A stretch of DNA of 21,951 nucleotides, from NCBI GenBank assembly GCA_947259605.1, contig CAMYMX010000008.1, positions 1-21,951 on the forward strand, read 5' to 3'. Position 1 is the first letter of the stretch. Every line of letters begins with the position of its first letter. The notes beneath the pieces are model-generated. The model saw only the letters and a list, made by a program, of their open reading frames with translations. It made no database searches and was not told where the DNA came from. The position numbers were made by a program, and so were the translations under genes. Source of the stretch: an uncultured Polyangiaceae bacterium (GTDB taxonomy: Bacteria; Myxococcota_A; Polyangia; Polyangiales; Houyiibacteriaceae). Positions 13,802-21,902 of the stretch are shown here, in pieces.

Positions 13802-14452
13802 ATGCGAACCGCAGTTCTGTTCATGTTGGCCGGGGCACTCCTCGTCGGATGCCCCAAAGAAGAAGATTCCCCCGTGCCCAGCGAACCCAAGGCAAAGGAC
13901 GTGGCCCAAGACAAAGACGGCGTCCCAAGCCAATACACGGTTGAGCTCGACACGACGAAGGGCGCGATCGTGATCGAGGTGCGCCGTGACTGGGCGCCGA
14001 ACGGCGCCGACCGCTTCTACGAGCTGGTGCAAGACGGCTACTTCACCAACGTTGCCTTTTTTCGGGTGGTCAGCGGCTTCATGGCGCAGGCTGGAATCAG
14101 CGGTGACCCGGCTCTCAACGCGGTATGGCGCGAGAAGCGAATCCCAGATGACCCGGTCAAGGCCAGCAACATGCGCGGCACCGTCACCTTTGCAACGTCG
14201 GGCCCCGATTCCCGCACCACGCAGTTCTTCATCAACTTCAGCGACAATTCGCGTCTCGACGGGATGGGCTTTGCGCCCTTCGGCAAGGTCAAAGACATGG
14301 GGCCCGTCGATGGCCTCTACGACGGCTACGGAGAAGGAGCTCCTCGTGGCCGCGGTCCTTCGCAAGGGCAGATGCAAACGCAGGGCAACAGCTACCTCAA
14401 GGAGAGCTTCCCGAAGCTCGACTACATCAAGAGCGCCCGAATCATCGAGTGA
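13802..14452 (+). CDS. cyclophilin-type peptidyl-prolyl isomerase lipoprotein
   Basis: The protein has 216 residues from the ATG at 13802. A short signal peptide ends in the lipobox L-V-G-C (Cys17), so the enzyme is probably anchored on the periplasmic side of a membrane. A charged linker leads to the cyclophilin domain (about 44-210). The segment FFRVVSGFMAQAG contains the catalytic Arg88. TTQFFINFSDNSRLDG and FAPFGKV are the other active-site blocks. It catalyses cis-trans isomerisation of X-Pro bonds in exported proteins. An AAGG lies before the ATG, at loose spacing. A longer frame from 13694 is open but overlaps dnaJ and lacks the signal peptide start. Its TGA overlaps the convergent recF end by 11 bases. 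Confidence 0.92.
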   Translation: MRTAVLFMLAGALLVGCPKEEDSPVPSEPKAKDVAQDKDGVPSQYTVELDTTKGAIVIEVRRDWAPNGADRFYELVQDGYFTNVAFFRVVSGFMAQAGISGDPALNAVWREKRIPDDPVKASNMRGTVTFATSGPDSRTTQFFINFSDNSRLDGMGFAPFGKVKDMGPVDGLYDGYGEGAPRGRGPSQGQMQTQGNSYLKESFPKLDYIKSARIIE

Positions 14453-15503
14453 CGCGACCGCCGTCTACTTGGAAATCGACCCGGTCGTTCTCCAAGAGGA
14501 TGAATTCCGGATGGGTGGTGGTCAGAAAGACCTGACCGCCGGCCTGACTCAAGACCTCGAAGAACCGGCGATTTCGGCTTCGGTCGAGCTCGCTCGAAAC
14601 GTCGTCCAGCAGAAGAATTGGAACGCGCCCCGTGCGCTCGCTCAGCAGATCGAGCTCCGCCGTCTTGAGCGCAAGGACGATCGTGCGGTGCTGCCCCTGC
14701 GAGCCGTGATGACGCGCGCCGACATCGTGTAGCCGGAGCTCGAGATCGTCCCCGTGCGGACCGTCGGCCGTGAACCCACGGGCGAGGTCTTTGCGAAATG
14801 CAAGCTCGAGCGCTTCGGCAATCGCATCCTCCGTCGGCTCGACCCGCGGCAGGTAGCGAATCGCCAGCGGCGTATCACCAGCGAACACTTTGGAGAAGGC
14901 GTGCACCACCCGCGGAGCGAGGTCATCGATGAGACGGCGTCGAGCCTGTCCCACAACGGCCCCTGCCTTGCTGAGGATCGCGTCGTAGGCGCGAACTGAG
15001 CGCTGATCGGTGCGGTCTTCCTTGAGCAAGCGATTGCGGCTGCGAAGGGCCTTCTCGTAGCTTGCAAGGCTCGAGCCGTAGATCGGATCCATCTGCTCGA
15101 GCATCCGATCGAGGAACGCGCGCCGCTTGTCCGCCGAACCCGACGCGAGGACCAGGTCTCCCGGGTGGAAGAGCACCATCCGAACCGCCTGGTGCCAGGC
15201 GCTGGTGGACCGCGGACGTTTCCCATCGAGCTCCAGGCGTCTTCGCTGCGCGCGGCTGAGCTCGATCCGCAGCTTGTGGGGCGCCGGCCCTCCTTCGAGC
15301 CTCGCCTCGAGCACAGCCGCGTCTGCGTGGAGGTTGATCAGGTCGTCGGTTTTTGCAGCGCGAAAGCTCTTGAGAGCGCCCAGGTAGTGAATCGCCTCGA
15401 GAAGATTCGACTTTCCCGCTCCATTGTCTCCGTGGATGACGTTGAAGTGCGAACCCGGCTCGAACGCCGGCAGTTGCAGATTGCGAAAACCTTGAGCGCG
15501 CAT
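14442..15503 (-). CDS. recF: RecF DNA repair/replication protein
   Basis: The protein has 353 residues from the ATG at 15503. It is an SMC-like ATPase that helps load RecA at single-strand gaps. The N-terminus GFRNLQL followed by the Walker A GDNGAGKS is diagnostic. FHPGDL and the Walker B LLLDDVSSELD near the C-terminus match RecF. Two starts are possible: TTG at 15551 (TAGGG 7 bases upstream) and ATG at 15503 (GGGTGA 5 bases upstream). The ATG gives the usual short lead into FRN and is preferred. It follows dnaN by 65 bases (17 from the TTG) in the classic dnaA-dnaN-recF order. gyrB, the usual next gene, is absent; recF instead ends tail to tail with the cyclophilin gene. Confidence 0.95.
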   Translation of the reverse strand: MRAQGFRNLQLPAFEPGSHFNVIHGDNGAGKSNLLEAIHYLGALKSFRAAKTDDLINLHADAAVLEARLEGGPAPHKLRIELSRAQRRRLELDGKRPRSTSAWHQAVRMVLFHPGDLVLASGSADKRRAFLDRMLEQMDPIYGSSLASYEKALRSRNRLLKEDRTDQRSVRAYDAILSKAGAVVGQARRRLIDDLAPRVVHAFSKVFAGDTPLAIRYLPRVEPTEDAIAEALELAFRKDLARGFTADGPHGDDLELRLHDVGARHHGSQGQHRTIVLALKTAELDLLSERTGRVPILLLDDVSSELDRSRNRRFFEVLSQAGGQVFLTTTHPEFILLENDRVDFQVDGGRVTR

Positions 15504-15568
15504 GGCGGTCACCCGGCTCGGGGTTTCTGCGCTGCGCGAGTCGAAGGTCAACGCCCTGCCCTATTCTA

Positions 15569-16705
15569 CTAGATGCGCATGGGCATGATCACGCCGATGA
15601 AGTCGGAGTTGTCACCCACGGGCTTCAGAACGCCCGGGTCACGCTCTCCGCTGAGCTCGATCGCGATTTCGTCGTGCGTGAGCGCACTCAGCGCATCCAG
15701 CAAATATCGCGCGTTGAAACCGATTCGAAGCTCGTCTCCGGCGTAGTCGACGTCCACCTCTTCGCTGCCCTCTCCCACTTCGGGGTTCTGGCTCTGCAGC
15801 CGGAGCACACCCGGCTCGATGGTCAGCTGCACGCCGCCGCTCTTGTCGTTGGCAACCAAGCTGATGCGCCTCAGCGCTTCGACGAGTGGTCCGCGCGCAG
15901 CAATGACCGTCCGGCTCTGCTTGCTTGGAATGACTTTGTCGTAGGGCGGAAAGTTTTCGTCTGCGAGCTTCACGTTCAGGCAAAGGTCGTCACGAAGAAA
16001 GAACGCATTGCCGCCCGCCGTGGCGACTCCAATGGTGGAAGGCTCGTCGCCTTTGCCCTTGCCCCCTTTGACGTCATCGAGAAGCCGCTTGAGCTCGCTG
16101 ATGCCCTTGTGCGGCACGAGCATGCTGAAGTTCATCATCGAGCCTTTTCCGCTGATTTTGCGCTCTGCTTTTGAGAGACGATGGCCATCGGTAGTCACCA
16201 TGCGGACCACCTTTCCATCGCCTTCGAATAGCGTCCCAGCGAGGTGCGGCCGCGTATCATCGTGAGACATCGAGTACTGGGTCAGTGAGATCAGCTCTGC
16301 CAGAACCCCGACATCGAGATGGGCGAAATCCGCATCACCCGGATTGGGCAACGGCGGAAAGTCTTCGCCGGGCATCGCCGGGATGCGATAGCGAACCTTG
16401 CCGCAACTGAGCTCGACCGCATGGCTGTCGCTGAGCTTCCAGCTCACCTCACCATCGGGAAGGTTCTTGACGATGTCGAACAGGGTTCGTGCTGCAACTG
16501 CAATCGTTCCGCCCTTCTTGATGTCTGCTGGAACGAGTGCGGTGACTCCAAGATACAAATCGGTTGCAGACAAACGAAGACGGTTGGGCCCTTCAGCCGT
16601 AAGCAACACATTCGACAAGATGTGCATCGAGCTTTTGCGGTCAGCGACACCGTGAGTACGCGCAAGGCCACGGAGGAACTGCTGCTTATCGATCGTGAGC
16701 TCCAT
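15569..16705 (-). CDS. dnaN: DNA polymerase III beta sliding clamp
   Basis: The protein has 378 residues from the ATG at 16705. It forms the ring that tethers DNA polymerase III to the template, with three clamp-fold domains. The N-terminal ELTIDKQQFLRGLARTHGV and ILSNVLL match the family, and the C-terminal FIGVIMPMRI is the conserved end (typically VMPMRL). An in-frame GTG at 16717 adds four residues (MNQN) but has AGGA only one base upstream. The ATG start agrees better with relatives, with AAGTGA 8 bases ahead. It is the second gene of the replication block, separated from dnaA by a 345-bp AT-rich, DnaA-box-like spacer. Confidence 0.96.
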   Translation of the reverse strand: MELTIDKQQFLRGLARTHGVADRKSSMHILSNVLLTAEGPNRLRLSATDLYLGVTALVPADIKKGGTIAVAARTLFDIVKNLPDGEVSWKLSDSHAVELSCGKVRYRIPAMPGEDFPPLPNPGDADFAHLDVGVLAELISLTQYSMSHDDTRPHLAGTLFEGDGKVVRMVTTDGHRLSKAERKISGKGSMMNFSMLVPHKGISELKRLLDDVKGGKGKGDEPSTIGVATAGGNAFFLRDDLCLNVKLADENFPPYDKVIPSKQSRTVIAARGPLVEALRRISLVANDKSGGVQLTIEPGVLRLQSQNPEVGEGSEEVDVDYAGDELRIGFNARYLLDALSALTHDEIAIELSGERDPGVLKPVGDNSDFIGVIMPMRI

Positions 16706-17050
16706 GTTTTGGTTCACTTCCTAGAAGACTTTGTCTGTGTATCCACCGCGTTAGATCTATTAATTTAAAAATTCGTAGTCGTCTTAACAGCTGTGAATTG
16801 TGGATGAAGCAAGGTAAGCGGTTGAGAGAACAGGGCTTTGGCTGGTTTTCGAACCGGGGATTGATCCTGAGTGGATCGGGGATAAGCAAAATCTTGGGGA
16901 ATCCACAGGGGCCGTCCCCAGCTTGATCTCAGCTTCCGCACAGGCGCTGGTATACACCAAAATCCGGCGAAAGGCTCAGGCCGGCGAGGCCTCCCCGAGA
17001 AGCTCGAAGAGCCCCGAAAACGAGTCCCATCGGATGGCAGAGCCTGCGCA
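16706..17050. other. dnaA-dnaN spacer with DnaA-box-like motifs and AT-rich tract (possible unwinding region)
   Basis: No gene is seen in these 345 bases. At 16751-16774, 21 of 24 bases are A or T, striking in a GC-rich window. DnaA-box-like 9-mers (consensus TTATCCACA) occur as GTATCCACC (16739-16747, plus), TCATCCACA (16807-16799, minus) and GAATCCACA (16899-16907, plus). The arrangement recalls the Bacillus subtilis origin, where the unwinding element lies between dnaA and dnaN. None of the boxes is a perfect match, and a clear DnaA-trio was not found. The dnaN promoter must also lie here. Confidence 0.5.
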
Positions 17051-18409
17051 TCAAATGCCGAGCTTGCGCTCGATTGCACCCACGGCGCCGAGGACATGTT
17101 CGTCCTGGTCCTCCATCAGGCCACCGATCTTTCGAACGGCGCTGAGGACCGTGGTGTGATCCTTGCCGCCAAAGCGCTCGCCGAGCTCGGGGTAGCTCGT
17201 CCCGAGGCGCTGCCGGCAAATGTACATCGCGACCATTCGGGGGAAGCTCACCGCACGGTGCCGCCGTCTGGATTTGATGTCGGCGAGGCGGATCCCGAAG
17301 TAAGCGCACACGATGCGCTGAATGTCTTCGACCGTCATTGCCGTGTCCTGATTGGGCAACACCGCCCGCATCGTTTCTTTGGCCAGCTCGAGGTCCATGG
17401 GAAGCCCCAGAAGCTCGGCCTTTACCGCAACGCGAAGAAGGGTGCCTTCCAGCTCGCGAACGTTGCTGCGGACCGTTTGAGCCAAGAAGAGCGCGACCTC
17501 GCCCGGTAGCTCGATGTCCTCGCTCTCCGCCTTCTGCTGCAAGATGGCGATTCGAGTATCGAGCTCGGGCGCCTGAACATCTGCAACCATGCCTGACTGG
17601 AACCGGCTGATCAGACGTTCCTTCATTTCGGAGATCTGGTGCGGATACACATCGGACGTTACGACGATCTGTTTGTCCGAGTGATACAGAGCGTTGAACG
17701 TGTGGAAGAACTCCTCTTGGGTCTGCTCACGGCCAGCCAGAAACTGGATGTCGTCCATGAGTAGAACGTCGCACTGCGTGCGGTACCGCTTCCGAAAAGA
17801 GTTGATTTCATGGTTTTGCAACGACCAAATGAACTCGTTGGTGAACCGTTCCGCCGACACGTAGAGGGTTCGCGCTCGCGGATTTCGCTGCACGATCGCA
17901 TGACCGATCGCATTCACTAGGTGCGTCTTGCCGAGGCCGACGCCTCCGTAGATGAAGAGCGGGTTGTAGCGACGTCCAGGGTCGGAGCCACAGGCCACGC
18001 TTGCGGCATGCGCGAGTTGGTTGGCAGGGCCGACGACGAAATTCTTGAAGCGGTATTTCGGGTTGAGGTCGGCAGAATCCGGAGGCTTCGGGGTCGCACG
18101 CGGCGGCCGCGGGGCGGGCGGCGGGGTCGTCTCACGTGCGGCCTGCGCCTTTTCACGCAGCGTCTCATCGAGCTCCCAGCGAACCTTTTTCGGCACGAGC
18201 GTTTCACCAGCCTCGGCTTGCAAGGTCTCGAGAATCAGGTCGAGGTAATGCGCGGCAATCCACTCTGCGAAGAACTGATTCGGAATCTTGAGGACGATCG
18301 AATCGCTCTCGATGCCGCCGAACTGAACGGGCTCCAGCCACGTTTCGAAGTTCTCGGCCGAGAGATGCGCCTTTAGAATGCCCAGCGCTTTTTCCCACAG
18401 TTGTTCCAT
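17051..18409 (-). CDS. dnaA: chromosomal replication initiator DnaA
   Basis: The protein has 452 residues. Domain I (1-80) starts MEQLWEKALGILKAHLSAENFETWLEP. A Pro-rich linker (about 92-115) replaces most of domain II. The AAA+ domain III has Walker A GGVGLGKT (155-162) and Walker B LLMDD (216-220). Domain IV ends with the DnaA-box-binding signature around LGERFGGKDHTTVLSAVRKI. It opens the origin and regulates its own gene. It is preceded by AGGG and GGGGGAG purine runs, so unlike several neighbours it has a plausible ribosome binding site and probably a longer leader. It heads the dnaA-dnaN-recF unit. DnaA-box-like motifs flank the gene on both sides. Confidence 0.98.
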   Translation of the reverse strand: MEQLWEKALGILKAHLSAENFETWLEPVQFGGIESDSIVLKIPNQFFAEWIAAHYLDLILETLQAEAGETLVPKKVRWELDETLREKAQAARETTPPPAPRPPRATPKPPDSADLNPKYRFKNFVVGPANQLAHAASVACGSDPGRRYNPLFIYGGVGLGKTHLVNAIGHAIVQRNPRARTLYVSAERFTNEFIWSLQNHEINSFRKRYRTQCDVLLMDDIQFLAGREQTQEEFFHTFNALYHSDKQIVVTSDVYPHQISEMKERLISRFQSGMVADVQAPELDTRIAILQQKAESEDIELPGEVALFLAQTVRSNVRELEGTLLRVAVKAELLGLPMDLELAKETMRAVLPNQDTAMTVEDIQRIVCAYFGIRLADIKSRRRHRAVSFPRMVAMYICRQRLGTSYPELGERFGGKDHTTVLSAVRKIGGLMEDQDEHVLGAVGAIERKLGI

Positions 18410-18858
18410 CGAGCCCTAGCTCCCCCAAAAACGCGCACTTACGCATTCACGTCCACACGCAATCCACAGCTTGCGAGCGTCGAGTAGTTGTAACCATCCA
18501 ATCGATTCTCGCCCACCTTGGCGACCGCCGACCCGTCTCATCCGACTGAAGGGCGCCGAAGCTAGCAGCGAGTTTCGGAGGCGTCTACGGGGATCGACAA
18601 ACTAATTTCTAACCACTTGTGATCGCGAAAGATTCACCAGCAGTTTTTTTGACAGAGGGCAGCGTTGCTTTACGAGTCGTTTCAGAGTTGTTGACAAGCT
18701 GTTGCAATCATTCCGAATTAAGTCTTGTTATCGTTTGCGCAACATGCGACGCGCGCTGAACCTCGTTTCATCCACAGCGCTTCGCATTTTTTAACGACCG
18801 AGATCGCTCGTGAACGACGCGACTCCGGGCTCTCTTCCACAAGTTATCCACCGTCTAG
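18410..18858. other. region upstream of dnaA: candidate oriC with DnaA-box-like motifs
   Basis: No gene is supported in these 449 bases. DnaA-box-like motifs are CAATCCACA (18460-18468), TCATCCACA (18768-18776), TCTTCCACA (18833-18841) and TTATCCACC (18844-18852). The last differs from the consensus by one base and sits 2 bp from its neighbour. Short AT-rich runs occur, including seven T at about 18646 and six T at about 18787. The dnaA promoter should also lie here, but no convincing -35/-10 pair was identified. Location next to dnaA and near parS sites supports an origin. Confidence 0.55.
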
Positions 18859-19848
18859 TCACGATGTTTCCGTTGGGTTTCGCACGAACGCGTTGACGTT
18901 CTCCCACTGAGCGTAGAGCCAGCGCAGCCGTTCATCGGACTCCTTAGGAATGTCGTTTGCGTCTACACGCCACAAGTGCACGTGCACTGTCGATCCCACG
19001 ACTTCGCCGCTCAAGAGGTCACCGATTTTCGCAAACGCTTCGAGCCCGGTGTGACTGAGGAAGACGCAGTCGACGGAAGGGAGCTCTGCGAGAAGGGTCA
19101 GGACACCGGCCGGCTTCGGTGGAAGGACGTGGCTGAGCCGGCGCGCCGCCGCGAGGTGCGGCGAGGCCTCCGCATCGAGCTTGCGAAGCACTTTTTCACG
19201 CTTTTTGGGCGAAAACCGCGTTCCTTCCGGGAAGATCAGCACGCCGTCCGGTCCGAGATTCTGCACCAGCGCGCGTATCCCTGCGAGCTCCCGTTCCATG
19301 TTGCCCGTCCGGTCTACGAAGTAGTTGGGCAACGCGTTGCCGACGACATCGATGCAAGGATCGAACAAGAGCTCCTGCTTGAGAACATAGCGAACCCGGT
19401 AATCGTGAGGCCGCTGAACATAGACGCTTGGCAGGAGTGTATCGAGAATGCTCGCATGGCGAATCAAAAGAATTGTGGGCCCCGGCATCGCGCAGTCGGC
19501 GCCTTCGACGACAATTCGAAGCTCTAGCGCCTTCGCGGCAACGCTCCATGTCGAGTTCGCCCACCAGGATTGGAGCCGATAGAGACTACGCAGTCGCGGC
19601 TCGCCGCCTGCCTGCGTCGCAATGGTCCACGCAACGAGCATTAGCGCTATCAGCTCCAAGCCGAAGTAGAACCAGGCAAAGAACAGGAGCCTCAAAATGA
19701 TGAGCGAGCGACGGCGGGCTAGACCGACGAGGAGCGCAGCCACGACCCAGAGTGGGCTCAACAAGGTGAGCAAGAGCCACGACAGCGCGTAAATCGACGT
19801 GGTGATCACGCGCCGCCGGATCGGACCGCGCTTTGCCGGTTTCACCAT
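18859..19848 (-). CDS. 1-acyl-glycerol-3-phosphate acyltransferase-like (PlsC family)
   Basis: The protein has 329 residues. Two N-terminal hydrophobic segments (about 18-42 and 50-76) anchor it in the inner membrane. The acyltransferase domain has the catalytic H-x4-D motif as H131-ASIL-D136 (usually NHxSxxD; here preceded by Ile-Arg). FVDRTGN is motif II and FPEGTRFSPKK (from 206) is motif III. It probably transfers an acyl chain to lysophosphatidic acid or a related lipid. The C-terminal 100 residues extend beyond a minimal PlsC. The start is 9 bases after the stop of the SDR gene, so the two are an operon. The stop is 6 bases from a DnaA-box-like motif. Confidence 0.86.
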   Translation of the reverse strand: MVKPAKRGPIRRRVITTSIYALSWLLLTLLSPLWVVAALLVGLARRRSLIILRLLFFAWFYFGLELIALMLVAWTIATQAGGEPRLRSLYRLQSWWANSTWSVAAKALELRIVVEGADCAMPGPTILLIRHASILDTLLPSVYVQRPHDYRVRYVLKQELLFDPCIDVVGNALPNYFVDRTGNMERELAGIRALVQNLGPDGVLIFPEGTRFSPKKREKVLRKLDAEASPHLAAARRLSHVLPPKPAGVLTLLAELPSVDCVFLSHTGLEAFAKIGDLLSGEVVGSTVHVHLWRVDANDIPKESDERLRWLYAQWENVNAFVRNPTETS

Positions 19849-19857
19849 GCCTGCACG

Positions 19858-20811
19858 CTAGCTGGCTTTTGCGAGGCCGGACAAGGTTCCGGACCAACCG
19901 CTGAGCTCGGACAGCCGCGTCCAAAGCGATTCCCGCTCCGCTGGCGTTTCTCTCGTCCCGCGAAACCGATGTGTCGGTCGCGGCTTTCGATCGTGCCAAA
20001 ACTGACCGGTGGACTGCCCCGCGGCGTCGGACGCGCACAGCCACACGATTGTGTCGGCGCCCTGTGCTGGCGTGCGCAGTAGCGGCTTGGTGAACTTGTA
20101 GAATCGCGGCAGGGAATCGGAAACACCCGGTGTGTCGGCCCAGCCCGGATGCATGGAGTGAACCACGACCCCACGCTCTCGAAGGGCCTCCGCCCAAAGC
20201 TCGGTCAAGATGACCTGCCCGCGCTTGGCACGCGCGTAGGCGACCGTGCCGTCGTAACGGCCTCGTTTCATCTGCAGGTCGTTGACGCGAATACGCTGGG
20301 TGTACATGCCGCCCGATGAAACATTGACGATCCGCGCCGGCGCCTCGAGCTTGTCGATCAGCAGGTTGGTGAGAAGGAAGTGACCCAACAAATTGGTGGC
20401 GAAGCTCGTTTCGAAACCCTCCCGGGTCTCGGACCGCTCCGGTACCAGCACGCCGGCGTTGTTGACGAGGATATGAACCGGCGCGTCGATACGGTCGGCG
20501 AGCGCGCGGACCTGCTTCATATCGCTCAAGTCCGCGATCTCGCAGAGCAGCTTGGGATTGCCGGTTTCGCGGCGAATGCTCTCTACGACGGCCTCGGTCT
20601 TCTCGGGGTTTCGTCCAACCAGGACCACGCTTGCCCCCAGGCGCGCAAGCTCGGATGCGGTTTGACGCCCGAGTCCTGAGGTGGCGCCGGTCACAATCGC
20701 GACCCGGCCCGTCAAATCCTCTTCAATTCGCGGATGAGACCGCCAGCGGTAACCGAGCGCGGTGTAACCGACAACGGATTTGTCCAGTATCTTATCGAGC
20801 ATCTTCTCCAT
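19858..20811 (-). CDS. short-chain dehydrogenase/reductase (DHRS12/retinol dehydrogenase-like)
   Basis: The protein has 317 residues. The Rossmann fold has the NAD(P)-binding TGATSGLG (41-48), NNAG (117-120), a catalytic Ser in NVSSGG (about 165) and the Y192-x3-K196 pair in YARAK. The C-terminal extension (about 240-317) with HPGWADTPGV resembles the DHRS12-type branch. The substrate is probably a lipid or other hydrophobic carbonyl/alcohol, inferred from pairing with the PlsC-like gene 9 bases downstream. Two ATGs lie close together (20811 and 20802). The second has GGAG upstream and fits a TTGCGG-16-CTAGAT promoter, so the real start may be three codons later. Confidence 0.88.
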   Translation of the reverse strand: MEKMLDKILDKSVVGYTALGYRWRSHPRIEEDLTGRVAIVTGATSGLGRQTASELARLGASVVLVGRNPEKTEAVVESIRRETGNPKLLCEIADLSDMKQVRALADRIDAPVHILVNNAGVLVPERSETREGFETSFATNLLGHFLLTNLLIDKLEAPARIVNVSSGGMYTQRIRVNDLQMKRGRYDGTVAYARAKRGQVILTELWAEALRERGVVVHSMHPGWADTPGVSDSLPRFYKFTKPLLRTPAQGADTIVWLCASDAAGQSTGQFWHDRKPRPTHRFRGTRETPAERESLWTRLSELSGWSGTLSGLAKAS

Positions 20812-20902
20812 CTAGAGCCACGTCGTTTCGCCCGCAACGTTCGGCCGGGAACAATGCGCGGCGCCCTCGCGTTGAGCTCTTGGTCGCGCCGGAGTCGACA
20901 AT

Positions 20903-20930
20903 TTGGAAGGGTGATCCATCGCTGTTAGCT
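20903..20930 (+). promoter_or_regulatory. candidate promoter of the outer-membrane barrel gene
   Basis: TTGGAA (20903-20908), a 16-bp spacer and TTAGCT (20925-20930). The -10 ends 18 nt before the ATG, leaving room for the ribosome binding site GGGAG (20936-20940), unlike the leaderless-type genes in the window. Confidence 0.4.
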
Positions 20931-20948
20931 TCCGCGGGAGTACGACCC

Positions 20949-21899
20949 ATGGGGGGAATACAAGCTTTGTGGGCGACGGTGATCGTTGGTCTCCTGTCCG
21001 CCTTGTGTCCGGCGACATCCGCGCTGGCGCAGATCCAGGCACCTTCGGGTGCCGGTGGCCGCGGCGATCCTGTGCTCGTTCCCACCGAGGACACGCTCGA
21101 AACCACCTACGGCTTGGCGATGGGCGCTGGCGTACGCGCGGGGGCCACGGCGATCTCTGCTCTTGCGTACAACACCTCGAACATGGCTGCGGTCAGCACC
21201 TATCACGTCGAGGCGTTCAGCCAGATCATCCCAGGCAGCAAGAGCAACGGCGGAACGTACTGGACGATCGGCAGCTCGGTCACCGACTCGACCACCAGCA
21301 AGAAGATCGCCGTGGGCACGAGCTTCCGAGGCATCTTCAGCGGCGAAGGCCGGCGCTATGACGGATGGGATTGGCGCTCCGGCATCGGTATTCAAGCCAT
21401 CCCCCAGCTTGGCATCGGCTTGGGCTTTCGATGGGGTCGGATGAAGTCGAGCCGCTTCGAAGGGCAGCGGCTCGGGCCTTCGTTCGACGGAATCACACTC
21501 GACGCGTCGATGACGATCACGCCCATCCCTTGGCTCAAGCTCGCAGGTCTCGGTTACAACTTGATCAAGACCTACTCTTCGCTCGCGCCGCAGATGGCCG
21601 GCGGCAGCGTCGCGCTCACTCCCATCGAGTCCCTCATCTTCGGCGGGGATGTTCTCATCGATTTCACGACCTTCGAGAAGAACGAGCTGATTGCGGGCGC
21701 GGGCGTGAGCTACATCGCTGCCGAGCTGGTTCCGATTCGTTTGGGCTACCGCCGGGACCAAGGCCGCAACCTCAATCAGATCACTGCGGGCGCAGGCTTC
21801 AACAAGGGCAAAATCGGCGCTGAAATGGCTCTCCGGCAGGACATCGGAGCCCGCAAAGAGACGTACCTGCTCTTCATGTTTCGTTTCGTGGTGAAGTAG
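20949..21899 (+). CDS. putative outer-membrane beta-barrel protein
   Basis: The protein has 316 residues from the ATG at 20949. A signal peptide with a core of VIVGLLSALCPATSALA is followed by the mature start QIQAPSG. The rest alternates short polar and hydrophobic stretches rich in Gly, Ser, Tyr and Trp (e.g. IGIQAIPQLGIGLGFRWG), and ends in Phe-containing MFRFVVK. This is typical of FadL/PorV-like or other transmembrane barrels. The family is not identified and the function is unknown. GGGAG lies 8 bases before the ATG. The frame is open further upstream (from 20631), but that part is antisense to the SDR gene. It is divergent from the SDR gene. Confidence 0.75.
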   Translation: MGGIQALWATVIVGLLSALCPATSALAQIQAPSGAGGRGDPVLVPTEDTLETTYGLAMGAGVRAGATAISALAYNTSNMAAVSTYHVEAFSQIIPGSKSNGGTYWTIGSSVTDSTTSKKIAVGTSFRGIFSGEGRRYDGWDWRSGIGIQAIPQLGIGLGFRWGRMKSSRFEGQRLGPSFDGITLDASMTITPIPWLKLAGLGYNLIKTYSSLAPQMAGGSVALTPIESLIFGGDVLIDFTTFEKNELIAGAGVSYIAAELVPIRLGYRRDQGRNLNQITAGAGFNKGKIGAEMALRQDIGARKETYLLFMFRFVVK

Positions 21900-21902
21900 C
21901 CG

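Noticed and set aside
12631..13953. 440-codon minus-strand open frame opposite dnaJ and the cyclophilin gene
   Set aside because: The plus strand carries unmistakable J-domain, zinc-finger and cyclophilin motifs; the minus frame has none.
18975..18988. 14-bp perfect palindrome AGTGCACGTGCACT with a CACGTG core, as a third parS site
   Set aside because: The flanks do not match parS, and the symmetry is explained by the Val-His-Val-His codons of the PlsC-like gene.
20631..20948. N-terminal extension of the outer-membrane barrel frame
   Set aside because: Overlaps the SDR gene antisense and lacks a start with a ribosome binding site; the signal peptide begins at the ATG at 20949.
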